NCBI GenBank assembly: GCA_023417735.1
Contig: JAEZEK010000484.1
Coordinates: forward strand, 1 to 19,063
DNA: 19,063 nt
Origin: Pseudomonadota bacterium
GTDB taxonomy: Bacteria; Pseudomonadota; Alphaproteobacteria; Rhizobiales; Afifellaceae
Direction of reading: 5' to 3'
The translations under genes and the position numbers were made by a program. Shown piece by piece: positions 15,467 to 19,063 of the stretch; within the stretch, counting starts at the first letter, position 1, and every line of letters begins with the position of its first letter. Below the pieces are notes generated by a model. It had not been told where the DNA came from and made no database searches. It worked only from the letters and a program-made list of their open reading frames with translations.

Positions 15467-18400
15467 CAGGCGTACTCGACGTGGACCACGCCCGGCACCG
15501 CCTTCACGGCGCCGGCGACCTGCGGGGTCACACGGTACTGGCCCGGCAGCCTGATCTCGACCTCGCGGCCCGCCCCGCCGAGGAGCAGCACGAAGGAGAC
15601 GGTCGCCTCCCCGGGCGCGTCGAGCCGGTTCGCGACCCGCTCGATCGGCTCGGGTGCGTCGAGGAAGACCCGGACCGCCCTGCTCCGCCGCGCGGCGACG
15701 TCCTCAAGCGCCTCGACGCCCTGGATGCGGGCGCGGATCTCCTCCGTCTCCGGGTCGAAATCCGCGCCGATCTGGAGCAGCAGCGACTGACCCGGCTCGA
15801 GCCGCTCGCGCCATTCGTAGAGGCGTTCCTGGTAGACGACCGCCTCGAACTGGCCGCTCGGGTCAGACAGCGTGACGATGCCGACGCGGTTGCCGGATTT
15901 CGTGCGCCGCTCCTGGCGCTGGACCACGGTCGCGGCGATCAGGCCGGTGAGCGAGCGGAGATGCCGGACCTGCTCGGCGAAGGCCAGCCACGTGGTGCCG
16001 CCGCGGGCGGAGAGTAGCTCCGCATAATCGTCGAGAGGATGGGCGGAGAGATAGGCCCCGATGGCGGCGAACTCGCGCTGAAGGCGTTCGGCCGGCGTCC
16101 AGCCGGGCTCGTCGGCGAGATGCAGCGGCTCCGGCCGGCCGGTCCCGCCGAACAGGTCGCCGACGCCGCTCGCCTCCCGCGCGGTCCGCTCCTGGGCCGC
16201 CGAAAGGACCCGACCGATATTGGCGAACACCCGGGCCCGGTTCGGCTCGATGCGGTCGAAGGCCCCGGCCTGCGTCAGGCATTCCAGCGCGCGCCGGCCC
16301 ACCTGGCGCGGATCGATCCGCGCGGCGAAATCCGCGAGATCGCGGAACGGACGCTCGCCGCGCACCGCAACGATGTGGTCCACGACCTGCGTGCCGACGC
16401 CCTTCAGGGCGGACAGCGCATAGACGATCCGGCCGTCCCGGGAATCGAACGAGGAGCCGGACGCGTTGATGTCGGGCGCCACCACCTCGATGCCGAGGCG
16501 GCGCGCCTCGAGGCGGAATTCGTTCAGCTTGTCCGTGTTGCCCATGTCGAGCGTCATGGACGCGGCGAGGAACTCGACCGGGTGATTGGCCTTGAGGTAG
16601 GCCGTCTGGTAGGCGACGAGCGCGTAGGCCGCGGCGTGGGACTTGTTGAAGCCGTAGCTCGCGAACTTCGCCACGAGGTCGAAGATCGCCACGGCATCGG
16701 CCTTCGCCACGCCCCGCTCGACGGCGCCGTCGACGAAGCGGGTGCGCTGCGCGTCCATCTCCTCCTTGATCTTCTTGCCCATCGCGCGCCGCAGCAGGTC
16801 CGCCTCGCCGAGCGAGTAGCCCGAGAGCGTCTGCGCGATCTGCATGACCTGCTCCTGGTAGATGATGACCCCGTAGGTCTCCTCCAGGATGGGCTTGAGC
16901 AATGGGTGCAGGTAGTCCGGCTCCTCCTCGCCGTGCTTGCGGCGGTTGTAGGTCGGGATGTTGTCCATCGGGCCCGGCCGGTAGAGGGCGACGAGCGCGA
17001 TGATGTCCTCGAAGCGGTCGGCCTTCATGCCGGCGAGCGCGCGCCGCATGCCCTGGCTTTCCACCTGGAAGACGCCGACGGTCTCACCGCGTGCGAGCAT
17101 CGCGAAGGTCTTCGCGTCCTCGAGCGGGATCGCGGCGAGGTCGATCGCGGTCCCGGACCTTCTGACGAGTTCGACCGCGCGCTGCAGCACGGTGAGCGTC
17201 TTCAGGCCGAGGAAGTCGAACTTCACGAGGCCGGCCTGCTCGACCCATTTCATGTTGAACTGGGTGACCGGCAGCGCGGAGCGGGGATCGCGGTAGAGCG
17301 GCACCAGCTCGTCGCGCGCGCGCTCGCCGATCACCAGGCCGGCGGCATGGGTGGAGGCGTGGCGGTAGAGCCCCTCGAGCTTCATCGCCGTGTCGAGTAG
17401 GCGACCGACCACCGGCTCCGCCTCCCGCGCCTCCGCGAAGCGCGGCTCACCCGCCACCGCCTGCGCGAGGCTCACCGGGTTCGCCGGGTCCGCCGGCACC
17501 ATCTTGCACAGGCGGTCGACCTGCCCGTAGGACATTTCCAGCACGCGCCCGACGTCGCGCAGCGCCGCGCGCGCCTGCAGCGTCCCGAAGGTGATGATCT
17601 GCGCGACCCGGTCCTTGCCGTAGCGCTCCTGGACATAGGCGATCACCTCGTCCCGGCGGTCCTGGCAGAAGTCGATGTCGAAGTCCGGCATCGACACGCG
17701 TTCCGGGTTCAGGAAGCGCTCGAACAGGAGCGCGAAACGGAGCGGATCGAGGTCGGTGATCGTGAGCGCCCAGGCGACGAGGGAGCCGGCGCCGGAGCCG
17801 CGCCCCGGGCCGACCGGGATGCCCTGCTCCTTCGCCCATTTGATGAAGTCGGAGACGATCAGGAAATAGCCGGGATAGCGCATGCGCTCGATGATGCCGA
17901 GCTCGAACTCCAGGCGCTCTTCGTAGTCGCGCCGGGCCCGCCCGGGCGCCATGCCGTGGAAGGCGAGGCGCGCCTCGAGGCCCGCGACGGCGGCCCGCCG
18001 CAGCTCCGCTGCCTCCTCCCGCGCCGCCTCGTCCGGGTCCTCGGCAGTCGCCGCGAAGCGGGGAAGGATGGGCTCGACCACATTCGGCCGCGTGCGGCAG
18101 CGTATGGCGATCTCGATCGTGCTCTCGAGCGCTTCCGGGACGTCAGCGAAGCGCGCCGCCATCGCCACGCGGGTGGCGAAATGGTGGTCCGCCGTGACGC
18201 GGCGCCGGTCGTCCTGCGAGAGGAGCCGCCCTTCCGCGATCGCGAGCAGCGCGTCGTGCGCCTCGTGATCCTCCGCCTTCGGGAAGAACGGCTCGTTGGT
18301 CGCGACGAGCGGACAGTCGAAGGCGTGGGCGAGCGACACGAGCCCGGCCTCGCCCTGGCGCTCCACCGCCATGCCGTGGCGCTCGAGGCTGACATAGAGG

Positions 18401-18933
18401 CGGTCGGCGAAGATCTGCCGGAGCCGCGCGAGACGCGCCTCGGCGAGGTCGCCGTCGCCATCGGCGAGCAACGGATAGAGCGGGCCGTCATGGCCCCCGG
18501 TGAGCGCGATCATGCCGTCGGCCGCGGTCGCGAGAAGCGGCAGTTCGACGGGCTCCGCCCGCCCCGCCTCGTTCATGAAGTAGGCGCTGACGAGCTTCAC
18601 GAGGGAGCGGTAGCCCTCGTCCGTCGCGGCCAGGAGGAAGATCGGGGCAGCGTGCCGAAGCCGTGCGCCCCCGCCGGAGCGGCCGCCCGAGCGCGCCTCC
18701 TCCGCTTCGAAGCGGACCGGGAGCTTGCACCCGATCAGCGGCTGGACGCCCGCCTTGGCCGCCTTCTGCGAGAATTCCAGGGCGCCGAAGAGGTTGGCGC
18801 TGTCGGTCACGCCGACGGCCGGCATGCCGTCGGCGACGGCGAGATCCACGAGCTTGCCGATCGGGAGCGCGCCCTCGAGCAGCGAATAGGCGGAATGGCA
18901 GTTGAGGTGAACGAAGTCCGGTCCGCCGCTCAT
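15466..18933 (-). CDS. dnaE: DNA polymerase III alpha subunit (replicative)
   Basis: The catalytic subunit of the replicative polymerase. The protein is 1155 residues (E. coli 1160). An N-terminal PHP domain begins FVHLNCHSAYSLLEGALP; position 11 is Asn where active PHP domains have His, as expected when proofreading is done by a separate epsilon subunit. A Gly/Arg-rich segment near residues 78-90 is probably a surface loop. The C-family polymerase core has GPGRGSGAGSLVAWAL, catalytic Asp417 and Asp419 in PDFDIDF, and Asp573 in KFDFLGLKTL. A helix-hairpin-helix (LSALKGVGTQVVDHI) and a C-terminal OB fold (about 970-1060) follow. The clamp-binding site at 923-928 reads GVGDLF, without the usual leading Gln. 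ATG at 18933 has GGAGG 6 nt upstream; the longer open frame to 19011 lacks conserved sequence. Confidence 0.98.
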   Translation of the reverse strand: MSGGPDFVHLNCHSAYSLLEGALPIGKLVDLAVADGMPAVGVTDSANLFGALEFSQKAAKAGVQPLIGCKLPVRFEAEEARSGGRSGGGARLRHAAPIFLLAATDEGYRSLVKLVSAYFMNEAGRAEPVELPLLATAADGMIALTGGHDGPLYPLLADGDGDLAEARLARLRQIFADRLYVSLERHGMAVERQGEAGLVSLAHAFDCPLVATNEPFFPKAEDHEAHDALLAIAEGRLLSQDDRRRVTADHHFATRVAMAARFADVPEALESTIEIAIRCRTRPNVVEPILPRFAATAEDPDEAAREEAAELRRAAVAGLEARLAFHGMAPGRARRDYEERLEFELGIIERMRYPGYFLIVSDFIKWAKEQGIPVGPGRGSGAGSLVAWALTITDLDPLRFALLFERFLNPERVSMPDFDIDFCQDRRDEVIAYVQERYGKDRVAQIITFGTLQARAALRDVGRVLEMSYGQVDRLCKMVPADPANPVSLAQAVAGEPRFAEAREAEPVVGRLLDTAMKLEGLYRHASTHAAGLVIGERARDELVPLYRDPRSALPVTQFNMKWVEQAGLVKFDFLGLKTLTVLQRAVELVRRSGTAIDLAAIPLEDAKTFAMLARGETVGVFQVESQGMRRALAGMKADRFEDIIALVALYRPGPMDNIPTYNRRKHGEEEPDYLHPLLKPILEETYGVIIYQEQVMQIAQTLSGYSLGEADLLRRAMGKKIKEEMDAQRTRFVDGAVERGVAKADAVAIFDLVAKFASYGFNKSHAAAYALVAYQTAYLKANHPVEFLAASMTLDMGNTDKLNEFRLEARRLGIEVVAPDINASGSSFDSRDGRIVYALSALKGVGTQVVDHIVAVRGERPFRDLADFAARIDPRQVGRRALECLTQAGAFDRIEPNRARVFANIGRVLSAAQERTAREASGVGDLFGGTGRPEPLHLADEPGWTPAERLQREFAAIGAYLSAHPLDDYAELLSARGGTTWLAFAEQVRHLRSLTGLIAATVVQRQERRTKSGNRVGIVTLSDPSGQFEAVVYQERLYEWRERLEPGQSLLLQIGADFDPETEEIRARIQGVEALEDVAARRSRAVRVFLDAPEPIERVANRLDAPGEATVSFVLLLGGAGREVEIRLPGQYRVTPQVAGAVKAVPGVVHVEYA

Positions 18934-19063
18934 CCGATTCCTCCCCCGCCGCCACCCGCGGTTTGGACGCAAGGGCCCGCGCCAGTAAAGGCCGGCGCCC
19001 GCCTTATCCACTCACATGCTGGGCGAGAGGCTCCAGAACCATCCCGCAAGGCTCGTCATGAGC
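18934..19063. other. Region upstream of dnaE, content unresolved
   Basis: No gene can be assigned. On the minus strand a frame entering from the edge ends at TAA 19006-19004 (last residues VLEPLAQHVSG). A 5-bp dyad with a GC-rich loop (18988-18992 with 19001-19005) follows at once, and then TTTA, which would suit the end of an upstream gene. On the plus strand an ATG at 19016 stays open to the edge (MLGERLQNHPARLVMS) but lacks a ribosome binding site. I recognise neither peptide. No clear dnaE promoter is visible; the dnaE ribosome binding site lies at about 18940-18946. Confidence 0.3.

Noticed and set aside
16039..17400. A 453-codon + strand frame antisense to dnaE
   Set aside because: Composition of an antisense shadow, no recognisable motif, and the dnaE catalytic core lies on the other strand.
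1..19063. Mobile elements, CRISPR arrays, tRNA genes, long repeats, or a novel accessory system
   Set aside because: All but about 4 per cent of the window is occupied by recognised housekeeping genes in a familiar order. I saw no repeated units, no transposase or integrase motifs, and no tRNA-like folds.

Overview
The window is a GC-rich chromosomal stretch of housekeeping genes from an alphaproteobacterium, most likely of the Hyphomicrobiales (Rhizobiales). I infer this from three things: the gene order; lpxI, the usual alphaproteobacterial replacement for lpxH, lying between lpxA and lpxB; and the absence of skp between bamA and lpxD. The genus cannot be decided from the sequence alone. 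I see no insertion sequence, prophage, CRISPR array, tRNA, rRNA, toxin-antitoxin pair or defence gene.

Layout. The left edge holds the 3' part of citrate synthase (gltA, + strand), convergent with everything else. All other genes are on the minus strand. Read in the direction of transcription (right to left) they are dnaE; rpsB-tsf; pyrH-frr-uppS-cdsA-dxr-rseP; bamA-lpxD-fabZ-lpxA-lpxI-lpxB. Spacing within these groups is very tight. lpxI/lpxB overlap by 4 nt, uppS/cdsA by 8 nt and cdsA/dxr by 1 nt (TGATG), and fabZ and lpxA are 1 nt apart. Wider gaps lie dnaE-rpsB (167 nt, with a candidate rpsB promoter), tsf-pyrH (110 nt, with a strong hairpin) and rseP-bamA (182 nt, with hairpins and a weak candidate promoter). 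These gaps suggest several transcription units with readthrough rather than one.

How the genes work together. The block links translation (S2, EF-Ts, ribosome recycling factor) to UMP kinase and then to envelope construction. Dxr starts the non-mevalonate isoprenoid route that feeds UppS, which makes the C55 lipid carrier. CdsA makes CDP-diacylglycerol for phospholipids. RseP is the intramembrane protease of envelope signalling. BamA inserts outer-membrane proteins. LpxA, LpxD, LpxI and LpxB carry out four lipid A steps, and FabZ draws on the same acyl-ACP pool. DnaE is the replicative polymerase.

I found no convincing undescribed system. The points worth a second look are small: a 14-bp hairpin after gltA that lies inside the lpxB 3' end, an apparently compact CdsA, a degenerate clamp-binding motif in DnaE, and the hairpins and candidate promoters in the three wider gaps.
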